DNA of 64,000 bases from Moringa oleifera. Taxonomy: Eukaryota; Streptophyta; Magnoliopsida; Brassicales; Moringaceae. The notes beneath the pieces were generated by a model that searched no databases, was not told the DNA's origin, and saw only the letters and a list, made by a program, of their open reading frames with translations. This document shows, piece by piece, positions 1-12,633 of this stretch. The stretch is from NCBI GenBank assembly GCA_021397835.1, contig JAJFZO010000566.1, positions 6,262,001 to 6,326,000 on the forward strand. Reading direction: 5' to 3'. How positions within the stretch are numbered: position 1 is the first letter of the stretch; each line of letters opens with the position of its first letter. Both the position numbers and the translations under genes were made by a program.

Positions 1-976
1 AATTATTAGCATCTTAAAACAAGACCAGAGGACTGCTCTTCTTCCTTCACTACTAATATTGACTTTCCTGTTAATAGAATAGTAAGGGTAGTTGGGAGGA
101 TATCAAGAGAAAGATAAAGAACCTATGCAGCTGTGGGGCGTAAAGAGCTCATTCTTTATCTTGCGTAGGGCATACAAAGGGCTCGTTTAGTTTAGTGTTT
201 CATGAAACCAATTAATTAAATCAAGTCTTAAGCATCTTGATTTGATTTCGATATCGAATTAGACTCATCCAACGTGAAATCGACTCAAGGAGAAAGAATT
301 ATGTCTTTAATCTTTTATGGAAGCGAAGTAAGTTACTCTATGTGACTGTGAAATCATGATGTTGGACTGGAAAAACTATCTCAAAAGCAAACCCCGATTG
401 AAAAGGGGCAATTAGTACACCAAAGGTAATAACTATAAGGTAAAAGTTTTTGTAAAGACTAAAAATTGAATCTACTACTGAATCTTAATGTTTCTACTTT
501 AGAAATTGAAATTAGTATACAAATAGAAATATACATAAATAATAGTCAAACAAGAGATATTAATCATAAAGAAAATTAAAATAATTTCACCAAAATCAAC
601 CCATCCTTTCAATTATTCAACAATGATTTCCCTATACTCCTTTCCTGTTCTTAAAAAAAATATATATAAAAAGTGATTATCAACAATAAGAAGAAGGTAA
701 AAAAAAGAAAAAAGAACTATGATTTTCAAATTAGACAGGCTATAACAAAAATCACAATAGTTTCTCACTTTGCTCATGTATACGATTAAAGAAATTAATA
801 GAAAATTTTTTTAAAAAATGAAAAATATATCATATGTGAAGTAAAATTCATAGAAAAATACATCATAGAAACAAGAAGGTAAAAAAAAAAAAACTCTCAC
901 ATATTTATCAAAACTAAAAAGACAACAAGCATTGACAATATAAACAAACATCAAATTAAAATTTTTATATATATTG
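1..976. other. AT-rich intergenic DNA, no gene seen
   Basis: This stretch is AT-rich with many short homopolymer runs and frequent stops in all frames. I recognise no coding sequence, RNA gene or complete transposon in it. It ends at the target duplication of the Mutator-like element that follows. Confidence 0.6.
966..976. repeat. Left target-site duplication of the MULE
   Basis: TATATATATTG, identical to 1960-1970 on the other side of the element. The TA-rich sequence could exaggerate the length by a base or two; 9-11 bp is typical for Mutator insertions. Confidence 0.75.
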
Positions 977-1959
977 GGGTTAATTACACTAGAAGAACCT
1001 ATATTTTAGGTGCAGTATCAAATTAAGATTTAAACAAAAAATTGCATCAAATTAGGACTCACATAACGTGCAGTTTGCAATGTAGGACCTCCGTCAATAA
1101 AATTCATTAAAATTAACTGCATGGCTAGCTCAATGATACACGCTTGTTAAGTATGCAATTACATTAAATACTCTTTTATCACTGTAAAATGAAGTAGAAT
1201 TGCTCATAAATCAGTTTATGAAATTTTTCTCTTCATCCATCAAATCGAAGTATCGATTATTACTGAAATCCGAGATTTAATTACGCATCTTTTAACTCTT
1301 TTACTTTGTTGTTTCTTTCCGCATTGATTGAGTAAAATAGCTACAAATTTGTATCAATTAAATAACGGGAAAAGAAAATTTTTATTTTTTAGGGTTTCAA
1401 AATTGAAAAATTTTGGTTTTCAAGATCCACCATTTTGAACCCGATGCATACAATTTCGATATAAAAAGCTAAAGAAAAGGAAATTCACAGATTGTAGTTG
1501 TCAGCCGCTGCTGGGTTGAGGAAAGACTAAACCCATTTCGCCTAAAAAGGATTGATTGCAAAACCCACCAATAATGAATTTGAATTGCAAGATGAATCAT
1601 AGGATCAGATGTGATCTCTCATGTCTCCACCATAATGCCAGGTTGGAACATGAAATTCTAGCTAAAGTGTAGAAGCCTGTAGTTATGCTAAAAAATGGTA
1701 TTCTCGTCATGTTTAGCGGGAGTAATGTTTATGAAGTGTGAGTGACCAAGGATAATAAGGGGTTTGAAAAAATAAAGTGCACGTGGCTATGTGTAAATAC
1801 ATAATGAGCGAATTATGGAGTTAATTCTAACGGATTTCGTTGACAGAGGTCCCGCAATGCAAACTGCACGTAATATGAGTTCTAATTTGATGCAATTTTT
1901 TTATGTAAGTTTTAATTTGATACTGCAACTAAAATATATGTTCCTCTGATGTAATTAAC
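977..1959. mobile_element. Non-autonomous Mutator-like (MULE) DNA transposon
   Basis: The two ends form a long terminal inverted repeat of about 160 bp (about 977-1146 and 1797-1959). The left end reads GGGTTAATTACAC and the right end, reversed, begins GTTAATTACATC; the arms then agree at most positions with scattered substitutions. The element is flanked by a perfect 11-bp direct repeat. Long TIRs with a 9-11 bp target duplication are the hallmark of plant Mutator-like elements. The roughly 650-bp interior has no long open frame and no recognisable transposase, so the element is non-autonomous. Whether the interior is captured host DNA cannot be decided from the window alone. Confidence 0.8.
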
Positions 1960-1970
1960 TATATATATTG
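1960..1970. repeat. Right target-site duplication of the MULE
   Basis: TATATATATTG, an exact copy of 966-976, immediately outside the right inverted repeat. Confidence 0.75.
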
Positions 1971-2484
1971 ACATACTTATAGAGATTCGATTGTTTATTA
2001 TTACATTTAAGGATTTCGACTTCATTGTTAGATAATGGAGTCAACTGAAACACTTAGGGATCTTACTTTTGATTTGAAAAATAAAGCAATCAAGCGTCAT
2101 CAAAACATCAAGATTCAATGTTGTTTATATTGTTTAATTGTGTTTAATCAAAATGTGAATTTTTTTTTTTAATTTCGAGGGAAGTAGAACTAATAAAACC
2201 CAATTTTACTCTTACCAAACTATTAATGTTGTTGATGAACTATTTTTTTAAAAAAAAATTGTCAGATCCATTAACTAATATTTGAATTTATAACTTTAAT
2301 TTTGAAATTAAAAAATAATCAAATATCAAAATTTTATAAAATTTTTATCCTTTAATAATGATAATGTTTTATTAATTTAATTAATAAAAATTATTTAAAT
2401 TTATGTTTTTATTCCTGCTTGTTAATGCTGGTGCGCTACTTTTTTTAATCAACCAAAAAATCATATATTTTCGAGAGTTGACCT

Positions 2485-2493
2485 TATAAATTT
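2485..2493 (+). promoter_or_regulatory. Probable TATA box of the Vma12-like gene
   Basis: TATAAATTT lies 94 bp upstream of the ATG at 2579, a normal distance for a plant TATA box with a short leader. The region between the MULE and this site (1971-2484) is AT-rich and otherwise featureless. Confidence 0.45.
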
Positions 2494-2578
2494 CCCAAAA
2501 ATAAAACTTCCTCTGGTCTCTCTTATTCTTTCCTATCAACACATCACACGACAATCCAGCCACCCGTACCCGACAGAA

Positions 2579-5500
2579 ATGGGCACTACGGACTCGATTA
2601 ACTCACCTGGATTGATCATTTCCGCTACTGAATCCATTCGTTCCTTTCTTCTATCGGCCACTGAAGATCCATGCCTCTCTCAAGAGCTCAGAGACTTGGC
2701 TTTCGATCTCTCCTCACGGACCAGGCTGCCATACAGCTTGATTCGAGCTATATGGGTCGGATCACCTGCCTCGACCCGGCCTCATCTGGTTCGCCTCTTC
2801 TCCGGGTCCGAGTTCTTCTTTACCAGCCCAAAACCTAGAGAAAAGGTGATTGTTTTTTGATTGTTGAAGTAGTTGGTAGAAGTCTGGTTGATGGGCAAAT
2901 CGTTACGTTATGCTTAATTTGTAGTTTTTCCTTAATTAATCGGTCCTTATACTTGTAATGGAACTAAAAATATGAAAAATGTCAGTTTCTGTCAATTCCT
3001 AGGCTTCCAATGGGAATATGATGGTTCCTTTGACTTCAATGTCAAAGTAGTGTTGCTTTCTTATTCGAAAGTAATTCAATTTAGCATAATACTTTTTTTT
3101 TCCATCTGTTTTTTGTTCTCCAGTATATTCTCAGTTAAGCAAACAGAGTGTGATTGTGCTTTTTTGTTTGCATTGACTTCCTAGAGTGAAGAATTAAAGC
3201 AGAGATTGAAGAAGCTTGCGGAAATGCAGGAGAGGAATGAATATCAAGAGCTTGTTAAGGATATCACACCCACGAATGATATGAATGAGCCTTTCTCTTC
3301 TTACAAGGATCAACTTGGATTTGGTAAGCCTTATTGTGGTCCATAATAGAATGCATATTAAGATTTTTTATTGCATACATGCATCACTTTTGCTCTCCTG
3401 GAATATGGAGTTTAAATCTTAATTCGTTGTTGGAAAAAATGATTCCAAGTTCGAACTTACTTTGCTGTATGTCGGGTTACAATGGCTTGTTGAGTGTCTC
3501 CATACTGAATGTTGCATTGTTCTTATAATTGGTTCCAATTTATTTTTCCTTCATTTTGGTTACACCATAGAATTTGTTTTAGCTAGCCACCACAATCTTG
3601 CCTGAAAGTTATTAAAGAGTTCAAGGTACTTTTGGGCCCATTTTTACATCAACTGTACTATTGTGGAGTGTATTTGAGAGTAATGGCAGTACACTAAGGA
3701 GAGGTTTCAAGTTATGAGAATATTGATTTTGTTGAAGATATCATGTGATACCAAAAAGCTGGCTTATTTTGACTGACCATCTTGTATCTTGAGATGCAAA
3801 TATTGTGAGATTGATGTTTTCATCTTGAAGATGGACTAGGTAATGGTGCGGAACAATGTTACAACAGACTTAAAGTTCTCGACTTAATTAGATATCAAGC
3901 CAATTACACGTCCGTGCCTATGGATTTTTTTACTTTGATTCTTTCATATATGGATGGTTGTCCTTCCATTTAGTCTTTGACAGCTACGTGGTATCTGTTG
4001 GTACTTATACTTGAATGACTCTTCCAGTGTCCAGGAATCTTGTCATTTCTATGAGCATAAACTGGACCAACTTAGTGGATCTTCCTTAGTCTGTACATAT
4101 ATTTATTGCGGTATCCAAGAAAAATGTCTTGTGGTCATGAAGTATTTGCGTACAGTTTAATGCTCCATCACAATACAGTTTACCGGTGAAGAGAGGTCAT
4201 TGCTCATGTGATATATAATCTAAAAGGTTTGATGATTGCTTCCATGTAATTATACATGGTCACTCTTTCAACAATGAATTTGTGTTAAAACAAGTTAAAC
4301 ATAATTCTGTAGTTGATTTCCGTTGAATCCATTTGCCTAAGTTTTGATCTTTGTTTGACACGTCCATTTGAGTTAGAAAAATTAAAAGGAAAAGGTAAAG
4401 GCAATTTTGTTATTGCATGTATTTCAATGGCTTTTGGTTAACTTTTGGCGTGTCCATTTGTGTTAGAGAAAAAAATAAATAAACAAGGAAAAGATAAGAG
4501 GAAAATTTGTGATTGGATGTGCTTCCCTGACTTTCAGTTAACATTTTATTGTTGATTGAGTTTCATACCTTCAAAGTATATTAAAGTATTATAATGAACT
4601 AAAGAATGAGAGACACACCCATTTCTCATTTAATTTGGGTAGTTAACTTTCTTATCACATATATTCTGAATGATGGGTTTGCCCAATCAAGATATAAGAC
4701 ACAGATGTTGCATGATGTAGATCTGTTGATGTAGCAACTCTTGGTGAAAAAGGTAATGAATATGTCAAGGGCTATACTTTAGATTACGACATTGCTATCA
4801 ACACGAGAAAAGTTGAATCAAAATAATGGACCCATCATGATTCTATAGTGAAGAAATAAAGAAGGCATCATTCACCACTGGTGTTTAGGGTCAATTAGTA
4901 GCCCATACCTATGATGGGAAAAGGTAAAAGGGGAGAGGCTAGTGCCTTTATTTATCCAGTAATTGCCATTTATTTTTTGAAACTGGGGAACAAAGCAGGT
5001 GTAATTTTCATCAGATGGTTCAAATTGTATTTGCAGAAAAGAGTCATTTAATAAATTTCAATAGGAATCTGTCTATATATTTTCTGATTTATTTCTGTTC
5101 TTTGTTAAAAAGTGGTTATGGTACTCAGTAGGTGTATCTGTTACCTTTCTAAGGTGATAAAGAGGTGTTGGATATGTATCCAAGATATTTGAAAAAAAGA
5201 AAGAGAAAAGGTCATTTTGCTATCAAGAACTTTTACTGTTATGTGCATTCACTATTGACTTCCTGTTTAGGATTAGCCATTCAATTTACATTCACTACCC
5301 AAGGTAATGCTGTCAGCTGCTAGCATCACATGCCTTTTGGGGTGACTTTGATTCCCCTTTAGGCAGAGAAGAGATATAGGCTTTTTTGGCTTGTAGCTTT
5401 CTACTGGAAAAACAATAACTAACTACATTCAGGGTTCTTTTGGCTCAAGTTTTATATTCTTAAAATTTGGGGATTTTGGTTAATGAAAAATCACTATGGA

Positions 5501-8500
5501 AGTTATTGATGTGGGTAATATTTGAAAAGAATTTGCAAATGTATTATCTCACATGATTACTAATATATGTGGATTCTACATCTTCGATTGTGGGATATTG
5601 TTGCATTAAATTAGTCTGCTATTTATAGTAGGTTTCATTCCATTAAAGAGATTTTGTTTTGTGGCTTACCCAGAACAGTGGGGCAAAATGATTTCCTGCA
5701 ATAATATTCTTCTTCGCTTAGAAAGTTTTGCTCCTGGAAACTGCTTGATGCAGAATGTGTCAGGAGGAAAAAAAAAGAGGAGACTTTGGGGAAAGGAGAA
5801 ACAGAGAGGAAGACATAGAAATGAAGAAGAAGAAGAGAGAAAGAGGGAAAAGAGAGAGAAGCTTAAAAGCTTAAATTTCTTATGGAGGTCTATCCTGCTT
5901 GAAGCTCATGTAGCCAATTTATAGGCTAAAGTAGCATATTTCTAATCAAACTATGAAACTATAATAAAAAAGTCATAATTGAATAACGGAAGGAGAGTCC
6001 TAATTGAATAATGAAACTAACCTAATCATATTATAAGCTAGTTACAAATTCAACTTTTATCCAGCTAATAAAAACCAATAGATAATCAAAGTTAATCTTA
6101 ATTTAATTAAAGAACTGGCAACTAATCAATTACTATTTTTACACCTTTGATAAGTCTTCAATGGTGAATACTTATTTTGCATGATTCTCCTTAGGTTGAA
6201 GAGAACTTAGCTCCCTCGAGTTATGCTGTAAATAGGAATCCAACTGTGTATGATTAAGTCTACAAAATTCCTCCTATGTGCTTCAAGTATCATCAAGTAT
6301 CATAAGTGGATGGTCAATCCTTCCAACAGACAAGAAAATGATGAATAATTATATGCCAACTTTAAGAAATGCTCTTTTATGCAATTTCAAGTGCTTTTTT
6401 TTATTTAAGGATGTATTGTGTCTTCACAATACATGTCTGTTGATCCTAATAAGGTTAAAGCTATTAGAGATTGGCCTAAACTTGGGACTATAAGAGACGT
6501 TTGTAGTTTTTCATGGTTTAACTTCTTTTTATAGGTAGTTCATTAGAGCCTTTAGCACCATCACCGCCCCAATCACTGAATGTATGAAGAAAAGTGAGTT
6601 CCAATGGACCCTCATCGTGCAAAAGGCTTTCCTAGAAATTAAAGGCAAAATGACTATTGCTCCACTCCTAAGCCACCCTGATCTATTTTTGAGGTTACTT
6701 GTGATGCCTTTAGCATAATTATAGGTGGTGTTCTAAGTCAAGATGGTCACCCTATTGCATGTTTCAATGAAAAGCTCAATGAGGCTAAGCAAAAGTACTC
6801 CACTTATGATGAAAAATTTTATGCAGTGGGTCAATCCCATTGCCATTGGAGATATTATTTATTGCCAAGAGAGTTTGTGCTTTACTTTAATCACCAAGCT
6901 CCTTCAATACCTGAACTTAGTGTAAATTAAGGGACCGATTTATCAAGTGGTATCACAGCCTGTTCCCTTTTGCTTTGGCCAATGCCCCAAAATATCACCA
7001 CCACATACTAGTTGCTGCTGCCTCACATACTACCCACAACATTGCTGGAAAGTTTATAGGCAGTAGTAAAGCCACTAGATTCCAACCTACCTAGGTCCAC
7101 AATCAGTACTCTGAATTTTGGCCTCAAGACTGCATGCCTCTAACTTGACCATTGTTGTCCTCTGCATGTTGCTGTCATCAAACACCACCCCACCACTTGC
7201 TGGCGTTAGATAAGGAAGATCCAGGCCTTCCAACAACCAGCATGACTTACAACATTCTGCCCGGAGCATATCAGGCCAAAACACATTACTAAACGACCCA
7301 TGTTCCTCTCTTGTTTCAAGTAGGTGAAATTTCTATTGCATTGACTATTGGACTGATAATGAGTTTTTGTATAGACACATAAGAAAACGTTTCAAGCTTT
7401 TAAGCTTTTCTATCTCTCTCTTCTCCCTCTTTCTCTCTTCTACATCTTCTCCTTTACTACTACCCCTTTGTTTCTCTTCTATTTTTTCCCTAACGATGTA
7501 GATAAACATTCACCGTTGAAGAATTATCAAAACCGTAAAAATAGAATTTGATTAGTTGCCAATTCTTTATTACATTAGTATTAACTTTAGTTATCTTTTG
7601 ATTTTTATTAGCTAGGTAAGAGTCGAATTTGTAACTAGCCCATAATATGATTAGGTTGGTTTCATTGTTCAATTAGGACTCTTTTATTACAGTTTCATAG
7701 TTTGATTAGGGATATGCTACAGTAGCCTATAAATTGGCAACATGAGCTTCAACAAGATAGACATGTATAAGAAATAAAGTTTCAGCCTTTAAGCTTCTCT
7801 CTCTTTCTTTGTCTTTTCCTTCATTCTCTCTTCTCCTCATTCACCACTATTTCTTCCTCTCTGTTTCTCCTTTCCCTAAATTCTCCCCTTTTCTTCCCTC
7901 TGGTTTTGACCACTCTCTCCGCAGTATAAGTCAGTCTCTCCTCAAGTTTGTGAACAGTTAGTTCAAGCTCTTTTTTTGGTGGCAATGAAGATTAATGTGA
8001 TAGGGCAAATAGCAGAGCATGGAAAGCATAGGGTTTAACATGGAAAAGAAGTCAATAACAAAGAAAGAGTGTATGAAAGCCAATTAAAACCCAAATATGA
8101 AGCCTATCAGAACTCATTATCAGCCCCATAGTCAATGCAATAGAAATTTTACCTACTTGAGGCATGAGAGGAATGTGGGTCGTTTAGTCATGTGTTCTAG
8201 GCTGGTATGCTGCAGGCAGAATGTTGTGAGTTATTTTGGTTGGTGGAAGGCCTGGACCTTGTTGATCTAATGCTAGCCAGTGGTTGGGTGGTGTTTGGTG
8301 ATAGCAGCACTCCATGGACAGCAAGTAATGAATTCAGAGGGATGCAATCTTGAGGTCAAAATTCTGAATACTGATTGTGGACCTGTGTGGGTTGGTGTCT
8401 TCTGGCTTACCTGCTGTAGTGTTGTGGGCAGCAGCAAGATTATTCACTATTTGATGCAGAATGTGGTGTTGATGATATTTTGTGGTGTTGGCCAAAGGAA

Positions 8501-9411
8501 AAAGGAACCACGGTCTGCTACAGAATCGGTAGAGGGAGAAGAAAAGGGGAGAATTTAGGGAAAGGAGAATCAAAGAGGAAGAACTAGAGACGAAGAAGGA
8601 GAAAATAGAAAGAGGACAAAGAGAGAGAAGGTGGGAGAATGGTTATCTGCATCACTGCTCTTATGGACTTAAAATCTAATGACTCACGAACAGTATTTTG
8701 ATTCTGACTTTATTGCATATTCAAAACTATTTGCTTTGCTGACATTTATTTGACTGCTCCCACTCGTTGTTTTCGATATTAAGTCATATTGCAATGTGCT
8801 TGGGGACTTAGAAAATTTTATTTCAAATGTGTGGCCATGTGTCCTTTACTTTTTGTTATTTACTTTTTGATTGCCTCTTGTGCTTTAAGTTTATTTTCTG
8901 TTTCTTTGGTGGTGTTTAAGGATAATCTTCTGTAGACTTTACATATTAATTTTACGGGCCTGATGCTATGGACATCTGTAAACTTCTGCAGGCTTACATG
9001 TTGCCCTTACAATGTTCACTGGCTATTTGGTTGGATATGCTGCATTCAGAGCTTTGTTTAGCCACAATGCTGCCATGGTATATCAGTGAATGTATTTATT
9101 TACTTATTTAATTAATTTTTGGTGTGTCCCAAAATAATTTATTTATATATATATTCAAAATGGTAAAATATTTTCTTTGAGATGTGTGATTATTGAGAGT
9201 CCAAAAGAGGTGCTCCTTATTTTTCTTTTTCTTTTTCCCCTTATATTACTGAAACTGATAGTTTTTGAATCTTTTTTTCCAGAGTGCTGCTGGAGGCATT
9301 CTTGGACTGGTTTTTGGCATGCTCGTCGAAACATTTCTTTTCATCATCAGAAGTTCTAGTCAAGATGTTTGGTCATCATATTCCACTTCCAAGGTGAAGA
9401 AGAATCAGTAA
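2579..9411 (+). CDS. V-ATPase assembly factor, Vma12/TMEM199-like (4 exons)
   Basis: The exons are 2579-2845, 3185-3323, 8992-9077 and 9283-9411. They join in frame with GT-AG borders into 206 residues. The family (plant homologues of yeast Vma12p, 'ER-based factor for assembly of V-ATPase') works in the ER membrane on assembly of the V0 sector. Residues 1-135 are a soluble, charged N-terminal domain. Two hydrophobic segments follow, at about 137-158 and 166-189. The C-terminus ends KKNQ, which fits the dilysine KKXX ER-retrieval pattern expected for an ER-resident protein with a cytosolic tail. The start is the first ATG after the TATA-like site. Intron 2 is 5.67 kb because a degenerate LTR retrotransposon has invaded it; introns 1 and 3 are short. 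Family assignment is from recognition of the sequence and the two-TM layout. Exon borders are inferred from frame and splice consensus, not from transcripts. Confidence 0.88.
5690..6140 (-). repeat. LTR copy (inverted) of the intronic retrotransposon
   Basis: Reverse complement matches 7550-7910 over most of its length: a GA-rich block, then the TATA-box region, then the AT-rich U3-like part. It lies about 1.4 kb from its partner, so intron 2 RNA could fold into a long imperfect hairpin. Confidence 0.6.
6420..6935 (+). pseudogene. Ty3/gypsy reverse transcriptase-RNase H fragment
   Basis: Translated with frame changes, this stretch gives a run typical of the end of a gypsy reverse transcriptase and the start of its RNase H. 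The order is a VDPNKVKAI-like motif, then the F-R-TI-APITE-MKK region, then KAFLEIK, then a VTCDAF-like RNase H start, then QDGHPIACFNEKLN, and a final WRYYLLPREFVLY. Several frameshifts and stops break it. It is non-functional and sits inside intron 2 of the Vma12-like gene on the same strand. Confidence 0.8.
7550..7965 (+). repeat. LTR copy (forward) of the intronic retrotransposon
   Basis: Contains a TATA-like box near 7730, an AATAAA polyadenylation signal near 7775 and a long CT-rich leader. It matches 5690-6140 in inverted orientation with many substitutions. Neither border is certain. Confidence 0.6.
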
Positions 9412-12177
9412 ACTTGATTTTGAGAGGTTGGTCTTGCTCTCCTATTCTTCAATACAACACTTTTTTTTTTCTTTTCCCATGAGCGGTTGGTGGGTGGGGG
9501 GTGTGTGGGATGATTTATACTCATTGTTAAGATTGAGTTGTAAAGACTTATTGACATGGTCTGAAACTATTTTCACTTGGATGAAATGACAATGTTCCTT
9601 CATTTCATAAGTGGTTTTCCAAGGCTCTTCTGGATTCGCAATGCTCTTTCTTCGATATGGTGAATTCATCTTGATGAAATTTATATGCATGGAGAAAAGA
9701 TTCAAATGGAAATTATCATAGTGCAGACCTCAAAGAGAAAGAAAAAGGAATACCAATGTCTAAAAGTGAGACATTGCTTTTGTGCCTGTACTGTGGAAGA
9801 GCATCTCTCGCTTTGAAGAAATGAAAAGGAGAAAAACCCCTGAAGAGCATTGATGTGATGCATATAATTCATATATGTTGGAATGCTTGTACTTTCCAGA
9901 AGTTTATGTTCCAAATTGATTGTGGATTTGTGTGGAGATGGACACTTGACAGCAAGTTCAATTTTAGCTGAACTCACCAAAGTTGGCATGTAAGCTCTGT
10001 TATGTGTTTATATCTCTAATTAATGCTGACATTTTTCTCATCTGTTTCTATTTGTTTTAGAGTATTGTTTTACCCTGAAATGAGAGAAAGAGAAGTTGGA
10101 CCTATTTGTTGGTTAGCATTGAAGCTCCGCGATCTGCACCTAAATGCAGCCTGATGTCGGAAAGCAACATAGTTACATGCTCCTTGCTCAAGGGAAGATT
10201 GTGCTAAGGATAAGGTTTAGCTGATCTGTGTGTATTCCTTGTTATTAGATTTCACGTTCATCTAAGGTGCTCATAAATCTAGCTGAGGTGAGTAGGAACA
10301 AATGGAAAGAATAAGACTTGGAATAATTTATTTAGTTACTTTCAAAAGTAAGAATTTAACTTATTATAATTTTATTTTTTTTTACGTTTATTTTGATTCA
10401 AAAACAGAGAAAATGATTGTAAATTTATCTATATATCTTTTTAAGTAGATTTATATATTTTAATCAAAAATAATATATTTTTATAATTTTTATAATTTTA
10501 TGAGTATAAATAAAAATTATTGAAAATATATGTTTTTAAAATAACTTTAAAAATAAAAGTCAAACATTAATTTTGTCTCTATAAATAATATTTATGAAAA
10601 AATAAATAATGAATTTATATCAAACCTAAAAATGTTAATTTTAAATAAATAAAATAATAAAATAATAATTTTAATCAACATTTAAGAATCAAAGTGTCAA
10701 TCCCATGAGAGGCTTTGATTTTGTCACTGTTGTAATCTTAAATTCATATAGAATTTTAAAAAATATGAGATTAATTTTGATTTTATAATTTTGATTAATA
10801 AACATGTTATTACTGTGCTATGTAGTACTAATGTTTTTTTACCCTTGCGCTGTGTATACAGTAAGAAAGAAAATGAATGTGATGCTTTGTGGATGGAAGC
10901 AGCTTCGTGAGTTTCCCAGGCCAGAAAGAGCATAGAAACGTGCTTGACTGAAGAGAGAGGGAGAAAACATAAAAGAGCACATATTGCCATGTAGCACCAT
11001 TTGAAATTTCTAATATTAAACAATTCTAACCCAATGTAAGTCACGGAGAAGCATTCTAGGCCTTTTTATTCTAGTCTTAATTTCTCTACGTCTTCTTGAA
11101 AGATGTCTTACTACTTGAATTAACCCAGTTGGTCACGGTTGACGCGAACCCATAACTTGGCTCCATATTTACCTGTTTGGTAGCTTGCACTGTTGGCATT
11201 GGGTTGCTTTCCTCTCTTTGATGTCTCCATTTATATATGTACAGCAAAGCAAAGAAAACGAAGTTGATGGTTGCTCAGCTGTGTTGTGTAAGAGGGATTG
11301 AGAGTGGACATAATCGTCTGCCACTGTGACTGACAGGGACTTCACTGTGGCAGGGCAAATAATGTGGAGTTAGCACATGGAGCGAACCAGACGTCCGCCA
11401 CAAAGCGTCCATGCATATTAATAGGAGGTCACCTAGTCAAGTCCCAAGGGATGGGCGTGGCTCCAGGTTATGGAGCTTGAATGTTACCTCACAATTAAGG
11501 GTAAAGGTATGGAGAGCCTGGCAAGAGAGCAAGGGCTAGATGTGGACATCTTATGGGTCAGTTGTCAGGTCTGGCTAGGAACACATGGGTGCATGCCTTT
11601 CAGTCTGTCTCAACCTATCTTCACATTCGAAACTTTGGTTAATCAGAAGAGATACAAAAAGTTCATATAAGAAAGTTGAACTCTCCATCATTGGTAATCT
11701 CTCCTACCAATCCTACGTACCCATGAACTCTAAACCTTCTCTATCGGATAACAAGTTGTCTGAAACAAGAAAGGCTTGGATTCTAAATTGTTGACGCGTA
11801 ATCAAGCACTTGTGTCCTTCCATTTCCTTTGAGACAAAAAGCTCCACTGCTTTCGGGTCTAAGTGGCAGCTTCCTGCTTGGCTAATGTCAATGTTGGTGC
11901 AGCAAGTGGATCATGCCAAACTCAGAAAGGGACTGGAAGTAGTAAAACCACATTTGAGGAGTACAAGGTGAAGGCCACATGAGTTCATGACAAATTGTAA
12001 GTAACTGATGCCTCATCTTCACTGCATAATGCTTAGTTCAAAAAATAAATGTTTTATTGATTTAATCTTTATTTATTTTTTAAAAGTTATTTTATAATAC
12101 TTTTTATATGATAAGTTAAAATCATATAATAGAACATTTTAATCTTTCTTTTTTAGAGAAAAATATGCTTATTTCTT
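9412..12177. other. 3' UTR and intergenic DNA without recognised gene
   Basis: The first few hundred bases after the Vma12-like stop codon are probably 3' UTR. From about 10320 to 10680 the DNA is very AT-rich. The stretch 10840-11960 is more mixed in composition but holds only short frames that I do not recognise. The end of the LINE begins near 12178. Confidence 0.5.
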
Positions 12178-12346
12178 TATATTAGATCAGGGTCAGAGAA
12201 GTTTGGGGCACTAACAAGCTTAACCAAATGATGGGCAAACTCATTACTTTTTTTAAAGATACGAATAAAAGAGCAAGTATCGCAGTAGCTCGAAAGGTGG
12301 CAGATATCGTCGCAAATTTCACCGTATGCACTTAAAGATTTGGATG

Positions 12347-12633
12347 TGTTGGTTTTTTTGGAATGTAGATTTATTTGGTTTTTGAGAGGAGAGGAAAAAT
12401 AAGAAATATAGCTCTTGAAACTTAAAATTGTTTTGAATAGCTTGCAAAGACTGTTTTTGCTACATTGATGAAGATCCTATTTATAAGAAAAATAAATAAT
12501 CAAAATCTAAAATTATACTTATCTAGATATCTAAACTAAAGATTATCTTCATCTAAAATTTAAACTACTTGATAAAGTAGAAGAATAAATCTTCTTTGGA
12601 TATGCAGTAGATAAGGCATCTTTTTTGCTAACA
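12347..12633 (-). repeat. 3' LTR of the deleted copia element
   Basis: 287 bp, bounded inside by a purine tract. The gag-protease frame runs into it and stops at 12549. Confidence 0.92.

Larger units (their letters stand above)
5640..8660. mobile_element. Scrambled LTR retrotransposon in intron 2 of the Vma12-like gene
   Basis: LTR-like segments occur in both orientations. The stretch 5690-6140 is the reverse complement of 7550-7910. A short purine-rich piece at 8500-8640 matches the pyrimidine-rich leaders at 7370-7490 and 7780-7910. A leader segment at 6945-7340 reappears inverted at about 8060-8500. In + orientation the LTR carries a TATAAATTGG box near 7730 and an AATAAA near 7775. At 6947 there is a tRNA-Met-type primer site, TGGTATCACAGCC, joined abruptly to an RNase H fragment. 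The parts are not in normal LTR-gag-pol-LTR order. This indicates several insertions or rearrangements and leaves a large imperfect palindrome in the intron. Confidence 0.7.

Noticed and set aside
8280..8573. 92- and 79-codon frames on opposite strands in the Vma12-like intron
   Set aside because: Both lie in the inverted leader/LTR piece of the scrambled retrotransposon and have no independent support.
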